From Elysia crispata (Eukaryota > Mollusca > Gastropoda > Plakobranchidae), in assembly GCA_033675545.1 (NCBI GenBank), contig JAWDGP010001428.1:308501-372500 (forward strand): a DNA stretch of 64,000 nt. Direction: 5' to 3'. The position numbers and the translations under genes are program-made. Shown here one piece after another: positions 20,301 through 32,821 of this stretch (position 1 is its first letter; each line of letters begins with the position of its first letter). A model generated the notes under the pieces. That model saw only the letters and a program-made list of their open reading frames with translations, did no database searches and was not told where the DNA came from.

Positions 20301-23300
20301 TCAATGGTGCTCAGCATGAATTAAAAGAATATATGAATCAAAAATTAATCAGAGAAATAATTTGTTACAAATTGCTCTGTTTGTATGAAAGATATAAGAA
20401 AATAAGAACGAAGAACAACTGAATTAGACCAAAGGAGTTCAATGTAGTATTCACTTTAATGCACAAATCTTTGAATTATATATTTTGTTTTGCCTAAAGC
20501 ATTTGTCTTTATGTATAGGCTCACAGAGAAGAAAAAACAACATAATAAAGAACAGACCACCTAAAAATTTTAAGAAATCTGTGTTCAGGAGAAAAAAAAA
20601 TGAAACTTATCTTTATTAAAATCTACTCTGAATTTGTAGCATGATTACATCTTTGAAGTCGTGGTTTTGAACTTATTAAAACTGCCCTTGTTTGGTTCAC
20701 ATTGCTCATCCTCCTCATAGTATTGTAGTTGATGTTACTTATGTGCACAATGACATTTTTTTTTATACATTTATATTTTTTATATTCATGTACAGTCGAG
20801 AAAGAAATATCATTTAAACAAATATTTTGTTCATTCTGCAATCCGCACACAATGTTTTGATGAATTACATGACAAAATATTGAGGTTAAACAGTTGAATG
20901 TTATAGATGATGCAAATAAACAATTAATATTGATAATATATTACTTTGTAAATGCCACATGAAATGTTCTACAAGTTGCACATTGTTATTTGAATAGCTT
21001 TTAATACTGCCTTAATTATCAACTGCACCTTTTTTTTTTTTGTCTAGTTTAACTGTGCTTTGGGTAATGTATTAACTTACATTTTTTTCTCTTTCAAATT
21101 ATGAAAAAAAATAAATAAATAAACTGCAGCATTTCTTTGTCCAGAGCTTGTTCATATTAAATATTTTATACCTTCAGTCGGTTCTACTTGTGCCTGAATT
21201 GCCTTAGAGATTAGATGACTTTCATTTTTACAGAGATCTTTCTCCTTCTTCGCTTTGCTTTTCATGAAAGCATAAGTGTCTGTTAAGGAGTTTATATATG
21301 TATTGGGCAAACAAGATAATGTAATATCCAGGAGGTTTGTCTTGTTTGACATTTTCTCGCATTTTGACTGAGGACTATTTTGAATTTCAACTTCTCATCT
21401 ACCTGAAGCTTCAAAGTTTTGTTACCGGCTTATTTTCAAGAGTCCTGTGCTACTGTTTGTTTAAACCAAAAACGGGTCGGAAGACAATGAAGAGACTTTT
21501 GTTGTCAGACTTAGTTGAGTTTTCCATTTTTTTTTGTACAAAGTTTTTTTTAATATTATGACGTATTATGACTAGTAATATATCTTCGTGAGTACCTGTA
21601 AGAACTGCCAGTATTCATTACTGAAGAGTTATCAAAATAGCATTTGAGTTTTCAGCACTTTTGATTTTAATTATTGTACAATAGATCATAGAATGTTTTC
21701 TACATTACTTTTTAATTTGAAATCTGCAATATTGTTACTGAGCCCGCAAGTGCTTACTGCTTCATGACTAATTATTATGCTTGCAGCATAATACATATAA
21801 ACTGTAATCTCACCAGGATGCTGCGTGTGAATATACAGCAGTAAATTGTGTCACTTCTACAACAACTATTTCTACTACAACTACTGCTCCTGCTGATACT
21901 ACTATTACTACTACTACCACGACCACAACCACTACAACTACCACTACAACTACCACTACCAACCACTACCACCACCTACACCACTGCTACTTCTAGTACT
22001 ACCATAACATCACCTGAAATATGATCACCACCACTTCTATGACTTCTTCTCTCACTAACCCTCCTATTACTACAACTACTTTTTAAATAGCCACTATGAT
22101 TTCTTTTACAGTAACTCTTGTTAAGACGTATTTTACTATTACCATAATTGTTACCACTACTTTCATTGTTACTCTTGGTACTGTTACTGGTGATGCTTCA
22201 TTGTAACTTCCATAAATACCACCACCACTTCTAAAAAAAATGAGAACAGGTTTGTACTATGATCATCCTAGCTTTACTGAAGTATTGGGTAAAAAAAATC
22301 TAATTTGTTTGCCACAGGTGCTTTTTTTAGACTTAATTATAACATTATTCACTTGTTTCATACAGCTTTTTTTTTTGTTTGCCAATGCAATTGCTGGCTC
22401 TGAATGCATTTTTTTTCTTTACAGTCTTCTAACTGTTATTCAATGATAAACTAACTTTAACATCTCTTCAAGTGGGCAAAAAAATTTTAAGTTTTTTTTT
22501 CCTTATTCATTGTTACCATTAGTGACACACGCGTACTACTTAATGATATAGTAGACCTTTTTTTTATTTTATTCAATTTATTTATTTTTATTTTAGGGGG
22601 TGGGGTGGGGGGAGAAAGTTGTCGTCGGAATACTGGAAGAAATTTGTATTGTTTGACATATGTGAGCAGCTCAACAAACATAAGACTCCATTAGTCGCAG
22701 ACTCTGAATGTTTGTTTTGGGAGATGCATGGTTAGTATCCAAAATCTGTGTTTTGTTCATTTCTACAGATTTGCTTTATGATATTTAATTTTACTTATGA
22801 GCGCACATATCTATGTGTAATCGTATAAGAAAATTACTCATATTGTTTAATTTATCGTTTAATTTTTTTTCAACGTAGAATCCCCATTCCTCCTCAAAAA
22901 TGTTTTTCCTACCTAGATCTAGTTTTAATTGGCTGTTTAAATTACCTTACTTTTAACTTAAGTTCAGTCTGGGAGATCTTTCATTTGATTTAGCATCGCA
23001 CAATGTGAGTTATATATATTGCTAAATCTATAAATTGTTCAAAGCATGAAGTGATTTTCCCTTTTTGTTGGGTAATATTTTGAAAGAGAAATTCTTTATG
23101 AGGATCAGGTGCCATTGTCGTTTGATGCACTGGAGTTTTGAATTAATTTTGCACTTCTGTCTTATTTGTTCATTTTGGTGTAAACGAATTTTTATGAACG
23201 ACTGACGTGCATTCATGCAGTTATGTAAAGCAGTGATAGAACTGTTTATCTTCCTTACAGAAACATTCTTAACCAAAGATTTGTGATAGTTATACAGATT

Positions 23301-24810
23301 TAAGAAATTTTTTCCTATTTATATCTGAATGATGCAAACAAAAACCTGTTGATTTATAATTGTAATGTGATAATATAAAAAGTTGGATTATTTGTCTAGT
23401 TTTTTTTTTTAATACAGAAATCAGCCAGATAAAGAAAGAGTTTGAATTCATTTTTTTTCACGAAATCTATGCAAGTAGATTACAATCAGTCTTTTACAAA
23501 TACAAAATTATCAAATTTCAGGGCATGCCAATATCTATGTTTATATAAAATGTTGCACATTAAATCATATCACAATGTCATATTGGGAGTGTTGAATGCA
23601 TACTGTTACTACTGTTATTAGAAATTAGAGACGCAAAATAAAAACACTTGCAATTATAAAAGTGCTCAATTTTGTTTTGAATATTTTGAAAATTACTCCT
23701 CACCTATACTCAATATTTTTGGTGCAAGACATACACTGTTTTGTTCCTAAAAGGGGTACACATAATTATGAGATACATATTGGATTCATATACCAGCTCT
23801 ACTGGGCTATGAGCCATAAAGATTGTGTGTACCTCATAACGAGTAAATTGAGGGATTGAGCTGGCTGAGGGAGGAAGACATATCTATGGGATGTGTGTGT
23901 TGAAGCATGGCAAATATACTGTAGAAGTGTAAACAATACATGCAATACTAAAAAGACAGAAAAAGAGATTGCTTTTCAAATTGTTGAGAAAAATTATCAA
24001 TAGAATGGAGATTCACAATGAGTCAAATCAATTAGAAACAGGGTTTGTCTGTCATCATAAAATCTGGGATTTCTGATCTTCATAAACGTAAATATGCAAA
24101 GAGAAAGATTAAAAAAGAGGCTGATTTATATAAAAAAATCAGTGCCTTATAATTCGGATATATCAAATAATTGTCCCAGATAGTGAATTTTTCATTTCTT
24201 TTAGTATTGATGTACAATATCTCGGTGTTTAAAACATTAGAATAGATTAGTTTTAAGAGATCGACATTGGTATTTGTTGTCTTTAAAGTCAGGTTCAACA
24301 AAACGGTCTCTGTCTCTATTCTTTTCAGTTTATGAAAATTTACTCAACAATTTGTTTTCAATTTTTTATTAAAAAAAATACTTAAAAATTTTTTTGCCTT
24401 TTTCTGTAGAAAATTCTCATTTATGCTGGATTGTTGATGTTATCCAGCTTGTCTTAAAGTGGTGCACAAAGAAAAATTAACATATCCACCAAACTTATGA
24501 GATCTGTTTATATCTTTGCATGGGATGCAATGTTTATCACTCCTGTTAAAATTAATCAATAAGTATTGAATAGATTTGCCTCAGATATTGATTATATTCC
24601 AACTAGGCCTACAAAGGTTTGTATCACATCTCCCTTAGCTAATATGGAATGATTGTCAACTTTTATAAAAATTTATTTCAAATGTAAGGCATTTTCTTTT
24701 TTGTGCAACCATCATTATATGGCTTTTTATAAAAATGATTTCTGAAAAATTATGATGGATTATACCTCTGTGCTTTTATTCTATATACTTTGTAACATAT
24801 GAGTTTTAAT
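20301..24810. other. Intergenic, no gene seen
   Basis: AT-rich sequence with oligo-A/T runs. Further AATAAA candidates lie near 20909 and 21113. It contains the decaying ACT/ACC triplet region at 21845-22215. No open frame has support. Confidence 0.7.
21845..22215. repeat. Degenerate ACT/ACC triplet mosaic
   Basis: Three-base periodic ACT, ACC, ACA and TCT units run through 21865-22010 and fade into islands up to 22215. It looks like an ancient, mutated (ACT)n array, unlike the perfect ones elsewhere. Confidence 0.8.
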
Positions 24811-24812
24811 TA

Positions 24813-25273
24813 CCGTATTCCCTCCATTAGTAGCGCCATCTCTAATAAACGCCCCCCCCCTTTCCCATCCAAGCAACACTTAAAAAACACCACTTTCGGA
24901 GAACAAAAGATTCTTATTAAACTCAAACTCAAAACATTTATTAAGCGATAGATCTGATGATAACAACAGACAACACATGTAAACAATGAATGACTATGAT
25001 ACTGCAATTGTCATCTCAAATTGGGGATGTCAAAGTCAGTACTAAGGCGTCTGAGGTTAATGTCCTGGACCATTGCAGTAGTCATCGGACACGAATGACG
25101 CGTCGCTTTCTTCACCCAACCATGGCACTCTAAAACTAACTTGAGGGGGGGAGGGCGGCGACGGCGGAAACGGCGGCACTTTGTCTTTGAAGAAAGTCAT
25201 CCAAAACATTCCTTTAGACGCACCCCCCCTCTTCATTTTCACGCGCCCGGCGCTACTATTGGAGCGAATACGG
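24813..25273. mobile_element. TA-flanked inverted-repeat DNA transposon (Tc1/mariner-pogo type, 461 bp)
   Basis: Left end CCGTATTCCCTCCATTAGTA (24813 on) and right end 25249-25273 are inverted repeats of 25 bases with two mismatches. Both are flanked by TA (24811-24812 and 25274-25275), the target duplication of Tc1/mariner/pogo elements. The inside holds C-rich stretches and a 61-residue minus-strand frame ending LGEESDASFVSDDYCNGPG, which could be a scrap of transposase C-terminus. The copy is non-autonomous. The superfamily assignment rests on the TA duplication and the terminal style. Confidence 0.85.
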
Positions 25274-25382
25274 TATTTTTTTTACAATCTTTGAAAGAAA
25301 TATACATTTTGAATTATATAATTTCCATTAATGGTTAAAACCCTTTATTTCATTTTGCATTCTGATTTCTCTGTATGTGTGC

Positions 25383-25383
<1 letters not shown>

Positions 25384-25442
<59 letters not shown>

Positions 25443-25448
25443 TTCTCT
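25384..25448. repeat. (CT)n microsatellite
   Basis: CT dinucleotides with few interruptions, followed by looser pyrimidine-rich sequence to about 25530. Confidence 0.96.
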
Positions 25449-25529
25449 CACTGTCTTTCTCTTCCTACTTTTTTTTTGTCCATTTAATCCCTCTGTGTTC
25501 TCTCTGCCTTGCTGTCTGTGTGTCTGTCT

Positions 25530-27640
25530 ATCTTTCCTTCCTTTTCCATGGCAATAGCATTATATATGCAGACATTCCTGTTTTCCAGTATCATTCAGCT
25601 TTAAGGCTTGTTAGCTTGCACGAGTTTGCCTTGTTCTTATTATTATTAATACATTTGTATCATGCTATAGCCCTGCAACATTTTCTAGACATTTGCTGTG
25701 AAGTTTATAACATTTGAAGCTTTTCTCTGATCACACATTATCGTATTGGCAAATCAGATTTATAATACACTATTTCTTTACTTTTTTTTTCTCTGAAGCT
25801 AATCAAATGTTAAAATATCCATGCCAGTATTCTTTTCAAGGTATTTTTATTTTACCTTACATTGGGCAAGAAAATGAAACAAAAAAAAAAACCGAACTTC
25901 TATTATCCACATTACGAAGATAGGCACTCACAGATAAATATTTTTTGATCTTCTACAAATCCTTATTAATCTAAGAGACACAGTTTTATTTCTTTTGTGT
26001 GCATATGAAATTTGCTATGAGTAATAAAATGATTTGCTTTTTTTCCTCTAATATACTTGCAGTTTTCTTACAAGAATGCTTATGATTTTTTTGCCATGGT
26101 CTTTAAATCTTTTTGTTTTGTTTTTTTGTTTAAATTGGCATTCTTGGAAAGAGTTATTGTTACAATTGGTTTTATTTCTCACAACTATTATTTCAATTTT
26201 TTATGCAGACTGCTTTTTTTTTTAGTACAGCTAGGAATTATCACAAGCCAGTGCACCTTTCAGCATTTTTAGAACAATATGAATTCATAAAAAAATCATG
26301 AATTCATATTGTTCTAAAAGATGTTTTAAAAAGATCTTTAAGTGGATTAGGAAATTGAAGAATTGGTTGATTTTCCGCATTTAATTTCTATGTGAACATT
26401 TTGCCTGATGCATTTAAGAATGCATGATTTTGGTTCTGTCAAATTTCATAGCACATGCTGTCATACTGCTGGGCTTAGGCCAGAAACTTGAACCAAGCAA
26501 CCAAGCAATACGTCTTGAGAGTAAAGGCCAATGTTGAATATAATTAAGAAGATGTTATTTCATCTCAGAGAAGACTTTGACTTAACCGAGTGTTGATTTA
26601 CTTGAACCACCTTTGCTTTGCTTATTTTACATATTTTTTTTTATTGAATTTACATTTTGTGGCTGTTTTCAAAGTAGGAATTCAAACCACAGTTTTGTTG
26701 TCTTTATATATACTAGAAATTTGTTTTCTATCTACAGCTGCACATTATTATACAATTTCAAGTGCCTCCATTTTTATTTAATTTTTGAAGGTCACTAATA
26801 AAATCAGTACAGAGAGAATTATCTTAGTTTGTCACTGAAAATGACTTCTAGGTTGGTGAAAAAAAACCAACAAAACAAAACAAAAAAACCCAAAAAACAA
26901 ACCAACCTCCTCCCAATTTTTTGTAATTTTTGTCAAATTTCAAGGCAAACTTTTTATTTTTTTTTTTTTTGAGAGTTCAGTTTGGCAAGCAAAATATCAC
27001 CTGAGAAAAATATCTGCTGTTGGCTCTGCCATACAGTAATTGACATGGAATTCTTTTGTAATTCAAATGCTGAAATCTTCTGTGTGTTTAAAAAAAAGAG
27101 CAGAGCAAAAAGAAAAACTCTACTCTCAATAATTTGTCCTGAAAATTAAAACGTATGGAAAAAATGATTTTAATCTACACAACATTCCCTTGAAAGACAA
27201 ATAATGATCAGCACTTGCAAATTTTCTGTCAACATTTCAAGAAATGACAAGTAAAACAGGAAAAAAATTAAAGATTTTTTAATGTTTAAGATTATTACCC
27301 ACCAATCAGAGAAGCATATGTCTTGAACTTGAATAAAAAAAAATTCAACAAAATCTTTCATTTGTATATTTCAGTTGCATATATGTATATGTTTGAAAAA
27401 CTAAAATAGATTTTTTTCTTTTTTTTTTTTTTTGTTGCTTAAGCAATTACAACTACAAGGTGTCTTATTTGTTTTTGTACAATTAATTGTTTTACAAAGC
27501 AATTATTTACAGATGTAATTATCATTCATGCTTTTGTAGCCAAGTAAATTTTAAATTATTTTCCAATAGTTAGAGGATGAATTAGAAATGCATTAGTTTG
27601 CATTCCTTTGAAATCTATTTTTTTTTCAGCTTTCCTGTCC
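25530..27640. other. Intergenic, one perfect hairpin, otherwise nothing seen
   Basis: AT-rich; contains the inverted repeat at 26267-26319 and oligo-T runs. Short frames are low-complexity and unsupported. Confidence 0.65.
26267..26319. repeat. Perfect 22-bp inverted repeat with 9-base loop
   Basis: Left arm TTTTAGAACAATATGAATTC+AT (26267-26288), loop AAAAAAATC, right arm its exact complement (26298-26319). It would fold into a long hairpin in DNA or RNA. Confidence 0.95.
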
Positions 27641-27644
27641 ATGT

Positions 27645-27796
27645 TTTTCTATGATAAGTTAGAATGAGAGGAGCCACTGCGAAATAGACTGTTTCTCTAT
27701 GATAAGTTAGAATGAGAGGAGCCACTGCGAAATAGACTGTTTCTCTATGATAAGTTAGAATGAGAGGAGCCACTGCGAAATAGACTGTTTCTCTAT
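27645..27796. repeat. 48-bp tandem repeat, 3 copies
   Basis: CTATGATAAGTTAGAATGAG plus AGGAGCCACTGCGAAATAGA recurs at 27649, 27697 and 27745 with practically no differences. A diverged relative with the same flanks lies at 27970-28095. Confidence 0.95.
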
Positions 27797-27969
27797 TGTT
27801 GTATTAATTTGCTCTACACTTTTCTGCTTCTAAAAATGATAATAATGTAGTAAATTTCAAATCATTCTTCAATTTTTACTGGATAAATTTGAAGATTGCA
27901 TTCCTTTTTATTTGAGACAGGGTTGTTTTTTTTTCTAAATTATGCGAAAATTTTTTTTTTAAAGATTTT

Positions 27970-28095
27970 CTATATGTGTTTTTCTATATTTGCTTAGAAT
28001 GAGGTGAGCCACAGTGGAATATTTTGTTTCTCCATAGTTGTCCTAATTTGCTATACTCCTCTGCTTCTAGAAATAATGATAATAATATAACTTTT
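27970..28095. repeat. Diverged copy of the 27.65-27.85 kb segment
   Basis: It shares TTAGAATGAGGTGAGCCAC, TTTCTC-AT-GTTGT-TAATT and CTCTGCTTCTA-AAATGATA in the same order as the 48-bp array and its right flank, so the two regions are an old duplication. Confidence 0.75.
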
Positions 28096-28851
28096 TAAAG
28101 AAATAAAATGAGGATTCTCATATTTGGGTTCTGTGTTTTCATCACGTTTTCGTTTGTTGCTCATATAAACATTTTTTTAAATGAAATTATTTTTTAGCTG
28201 TGGTTTATGATATATATAGTATAGAAGTCAATCAAACAAGTTGTGTGAGAAAAACAGTTGCTGCATCAAAATCACTTATCTACTTGAAAGCTGTTATTCT
28301 AACATTGTGTTGTGTCATATACTTTTTTAAATCTTTTTTTTTTAATTGGATATAGTATGTCTGCATTTCCGTGTTGGTTGGAAGAAGAAAAGACATGCAA
28401 GCCTAGTTAAATACATTTTTATTCTAATTTGCAACATTTTCCTCAACATCAACATAGATGGAGTCATCCATGTTGATAAAAATGTTACAAAAAAAAAGTA
28501 TATGAAACAATATGGTTCGACCAACACTTTTCAAGTAGATGTGGAGAACTATAGGATAAAATAGAAAAAAGAAAAAAAAAGAAAAGGGTTTGAAATTAAC
28601 GAAATAAATACTGTAGTGATTGAATAAAGATCCTTATCATCGTTAAAAAAATGTAAGATAGGAAAGTTGGAGTGAACTGTGACATCAGGAGTAATTTGTA
28701 CACAATGTGTGAATCATAGAACTTCTGCAAATACATTCGGACGTAATGTAACATTGAAAGAATATAGTCAATATCTTATAAAAAAAATAAATTAATAAAT
28801 AAATAAATTGTTACTTCTGCGGATTGAAGTCTTTGATACACTATACACCCC

Positions 28852-28855
<4 letters not shown>
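28096..28855. other. Intergenic, nothing seen
   Basis: AT-rich; the short frames at 28342-28564 lie opposite each other and have no recognisable domain. Confidence 0.6.
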
Positions 28856-28924
<69 letters not shown>

Positions 28925-28927
28925 TTC
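28856..28927. repeat. (CT)n microsatellite
   Basis: About 34 CT units with a few single-base interruptions. Confidence 0.97.
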
Positions 28928-29595
28928 TTGTATCACTTTATAAACGGTTAATCAGAATCTCATTTCTGGAGCTGTCGACATTTTATTTGATTGTCATTCC
29001 ATCACAGATCAGATTCAGATTGTATAAGCTTTTAATTTCGTACACGAGTCAATATCGATCATCCCATGTAATCCAAAGCTTGATTGTTGACAGGAATTAA
29101 TAGGCTATGGCCATCACGGGGAAACTTTGAGAAATCTAAGGGACGTTAGCCGGAAATGGTTAATTAGATAAAGCTTCATCCGGGGTAACCTCCCTTAGGT
29201 CACTGTCGTCAGGTTTGCTGAGATGTCTTCCTGCATAGATAATTCAATATTGTGTAGATCTAGATTTAGAATGAACCTTTATAATAGTCTTGTTGCAATA
29301 ACATCTAATCAAAAGACACAAAAATAGATCTAGACTGTCCGATTCGAAGGTAATGGAATAATTAGACCTATATCTCTTTATTTTTAATGAAATCCTCGAA
29401 GATTTCATAAGGTAAATCCAATTTTTTTTCCACAGTTCAGATAAACATACCGTTAACAGTCTATCCTTCATTGACTTCATAAGATGCGATATTCTTCAAA
29501 AGGAAGACACTAGGCAATTTTAAAGGTTATGATATTTGTAAATCACATATTCTATCTTTGATTTCTGGTAATTCACTCAGTTTTATTTTTCGACA

Positions 29596-29596
<1 letters not shown>
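28928..29596. other. Intergenic, nothing seen
   Basis: Ordinary-complexity sequence without coding signal; it has two AGATCTAGA motifs near 29256 and 29324. Confidence 0.6.
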
Positions 29597-29932
<336 letters not shown>

Positions 29933-30300
29933 GTTCAGCATTAACCTCTATTAAAAATAATACGTGCTGTGAACTAAATCGTGAAGTTTCCGAGTAAAAA
30001 CGCTAATTTTGGCACCTAGCCCTTGTATTTGATTTCAGAAATCCTTGTTATATGTATATTGAGATAGGGATCGCTGGTCATCTTTCGTTTTTGGGAGCAG
30101 CTTCTGTTTCACTTGTTGATTGTTGACACTCTCTGAGCAAATAGACCGACGGAAATGATAATTTCTGAGAGCCCGTATCATATTTACTTCTAGGGAAAGC
30201 GTTTGCGGCGTTACAGAAAAAAGAGAACATAAGAAAAAAGCCGGTTCAGCACTAACTTCTCACCCCTAAGAGAGAAACGGGGACCAGAGAAATCGGCGCG

Positions 30301-30345
30301 ATGAAGGGTCAACACGGACGAGGCAGAGGGGCCCCGCTCATCCGG
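30301..30345 (+). CDS. Candidate first coding exon of an unidentified gene
   Basis: After 250 bases of mixed-composition, moderately GC-rich sequence an ATG opens MKGQHGRGRGAPLIR and runs directly into a strong donor, CGG|GTAAGT, in phase 0. The purine-rich leader and the donor together look like a 5' UTR plus first exon. No second exon was found downstream on this strand, so it may be fortuitous. The peptide is not recognised. Confidence 0.3.
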
Positions 30346-30606
30346 GTAAGTTGATGCATGTAGATCTACACACAATCTTGGCGTTTAGCTCTAATAACAA
30401 AGTTACTATGTTGCTAAAATTCTCACATTAATGATTATCAGGAAATTGTAAAGGATAATTATTATTTCTTAATGGGTGTGTGTGTGTGTGGTTGTGTATA
30501 GACATGTATACGTATGTATAGGACCAGTTCTGTGCTACTCTAAAACTATTGTGCAAAGAGGGGGGGGGGGAAGTTGAAAAAGATGAATAAATTCTCGTAA
30601 TATTAT

Positions 30607-30690
30607 TGTTGCGGTTTGATACCGGTACCCGCTACGCCGCTAGCTGTTAAGTCTAAATGCTTAACCACTGATAATCACTGATGGTCAAAG
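30607..30690 (-). mobile_element. tRNA-like SINE head (candidate)
   Basis: On the minus strand, TCAGTGGTTAAGCATTTAG resembles an RNA polymerase III A box, and GGTACCGGTATCAAACC about 35 bases later resembles a B box (GGTTCAAATCC). The spacing is tRNA-like. No intact cloverleaf or terminal CCA context was established. Confidence 0.5.
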
Positions 30691-30753
30691 CTGGCCAAAT
30701 TAATTCAAACAGTAACTGAATCTCCCTCATAAAAAAAAAAAAATTAAAAAAAA

Positions 30754-30762
30754 AATAATAAT

Positions 30763-30834
<72 letters not shown>

Positions 30835-30843
30835 TAAAAATAA

Positions 30844-30906
<63 letters not shown>
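30754..30906. repeat. (AAT)n microsatellite
   Basis: Two runs of AAT triplets separated by an A-rich break at 30828-30845. Read on the minus strand, the array follows directly the SINE-like segment at 30907-31065, as an ATT-type tail would. Confidence 0.95.
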
Positions 30907-31065
30907 CCTTGACATGAGCCATGTCTTGTAGGGAAGAGCGCTAGGTACCATCTCTGTGTAAGTTTACTACACCGTGTTTGGGCTTTATCTCCTTGCCTAT
31001 GAGTCTGACCCAGTAAACCACATAAGTTTTCATCGTGACGATTATCTCTGTGACGCATTATTTTG
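30907..31065 (-). mobile_element. Possible SINE body with ATT tail
   Basis: Minus-strand sequence of ordinary complexity (TACTGGGTCAGACTCATAGG and on to ACATGGCTCATGTCAAGG) ends abruptly in (ATT)n. Unique sequence ending in a short-unit tail is the usual anatomy of non-LTR-mobilised elements. It is not recognised as a named family. Confidence 0.35.
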
Positions 31066-31389
31066 CCAGAGTGATAGAGGAATCTTGGTGTTTTATTAGT
31101 ATGATGCTATCCACACTTACAATTTACTTGATAGATAGAGCATTTACGAAACTAAGCTACGTTTAAAATTAAGATTATCCATCTGTGACGATACGATAAA
31201 TCGAGTTGACTATGAACACTGTACTTCAAAATCGCTCTTGACGATAGGCTCGCAATAAAAAAGTTAGGACCTTCATCAAACATTAAAATTTTGGTACTCT
31301 GTGTTAGATGGAAAGCCGAAAAGATGCCCAGATCGGTTTAACTTTGAGAGAATGGTGAACTGTGAGTACGGTCAACAGAGGATTTTATG
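31066..31389. other. Intergenic, nothing seen
   Basis: No coding signal or repeat visible. Confidence 0.55.
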
Positions 31390-32821
31390 GTTTTAACTGT
31401 CCGACCTACGGGGATTCCTTACAGGGCCAGAAGTGGTGTGAAGATGGATGTACACATTTGAAACTCTCTGTAGATAGAACTCACAAACATAGTAAGTCTG
31501 TTGCACATCTGAACAGCACCGCCGATTGGGTGCATTAATTTTGGTACAAGCAATATCGCCAAACAATTGTCCCCAAGATACCCGCTTGTCTGTTGAAAAC
31601 ACAATGAAATTGTTTTCAATAATTTTTATAATAATGGAATTATATAAAAAAAAAATTTGAAGATAATAAATTTTGGGGTTCATGTGCTTGGTTTACGCAC
31701 AAATAAAGAAAGCGAATATCGATTTAATAGAGAGACATTTGTTGACCTCATAAAACAGTTACTGTTATCAACATTTGATAGTCAACTTCATCAACACTCA
31801 AATGCCACAAAGTCCACATGAGTGATGATTTAAAATGAGCTCCTTGACTGCATATATGAAATTTACGTTGACAACTATTAAGTCACAATTAAGAAATTCT
31901 AAGTTTGTCGCCATTGACACTGGTGAAACTATTGATATTTCTTGTAGATCACCATTTGTGATGATTTCAGAATATGTGGAAAATGGCGCCCCAGTAGAAA
32001 GATTCCGTAAGTTCATAGAAGTTTATGACAGGATTGGGTCGGGGCCTTCAAAGGTTGCCATAGGTGAACTGGCTCCATAAGAACTGCGAAACAAGTTGAT
32101 TGTGCAAGCTCCTGACGGTGCACCAGTTTTAAGTTGTAGCATCCTAGGTGTTCAGGCGATAATGAGGGAAACATACTCGAATGTGCATGGCATTCATTGT
32201 TATGCTCATCAAATAAATCTCGTCCTGCAAAAACTGACAAAAATTATCCTGTCAGCAAATCTATTTTTCGAAAACTTGTGCGCCTTCTCAACGTTCTTCT
32301 CTTCATCTCCAAAGAGAATGGATGCGCTCCGAGAAGCGTCTGACAAAAGCCTTCCTCGCACTTGCGGGACCGGATGGAATTTTCGGTCACGTATGCAGAA
32401 CTAGCACAGTGATGCGAACAAGTTATAGACTGAGTGGCAATGATACAAAGTTCAAATGAATGAGATTACAAAACAAAGCAAGAGACTTTTGGATTCTAAA
32501 GGACATCACACGACTCAAAGTTTAGATATTTCCCAACCGTTTTTCAAGATAGTTTTGCACACCCTGACATACTACCGTCTCCCAAAATCCCAATTTCTTA
32601 TGGATTTTTCAGTTATGGATCCGGAAGAAGAAGCAGAAGAAGGAGGAGAAGAAGAAGAAGAAGAAGAAGAAGAAGAAGAAGAAGAAGAAGAAGAAGAAGA
32701 AGAAGAAGAAGAAGAAGAAGAAGAAGAAGAAGAAGAAGAAGAAGAAGAAGAAGAAGAAGAAGAAGAGGGAGAAGAAATAGAAGCAGGAGCGGAGGAAGAC
32801 GAAAGTAAAATCAATAAGTAA
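31390..32821 (+). pseudogene. Decayed hAT/ZMYM1-like transposase gene
   Basis: The conceptual translation follows TTF-zinc-finger/DUF4371 hAT transposases such as ZMYM1-like proteins. First comes a piece KWCEDGCTHLKLSVDRTHKH with SKSVAHLN (about 31420-31520). It is followed by FGTSNIAKQLSP with KHNEIVFNN in a shifted frame (about 31535-31625). Then from 31835 one frame gives FRKFIEVYDR, PDGAPVLSCSILGVQAIMRE, VHGIHCYAHQINLVLQK and GTGWNFRSR. That frame is broken by stops at 32078, 32402, 32429 and 32441, so the copy is dead. The C-terminal dimerisation part is replaced by a GAA array. Such proteins cut and paste their own element. Ends and target duplication were not found. Confidence 0.8.
32622..32768 (+). 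repeat. (GAA)n microsatellite inside the hAT remnant
   Basis: About 45 GAA triplets, read as polyglutamate in the transposase frame. A purine-only strand of this length can form triplex structures. Confidence 0.97.
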
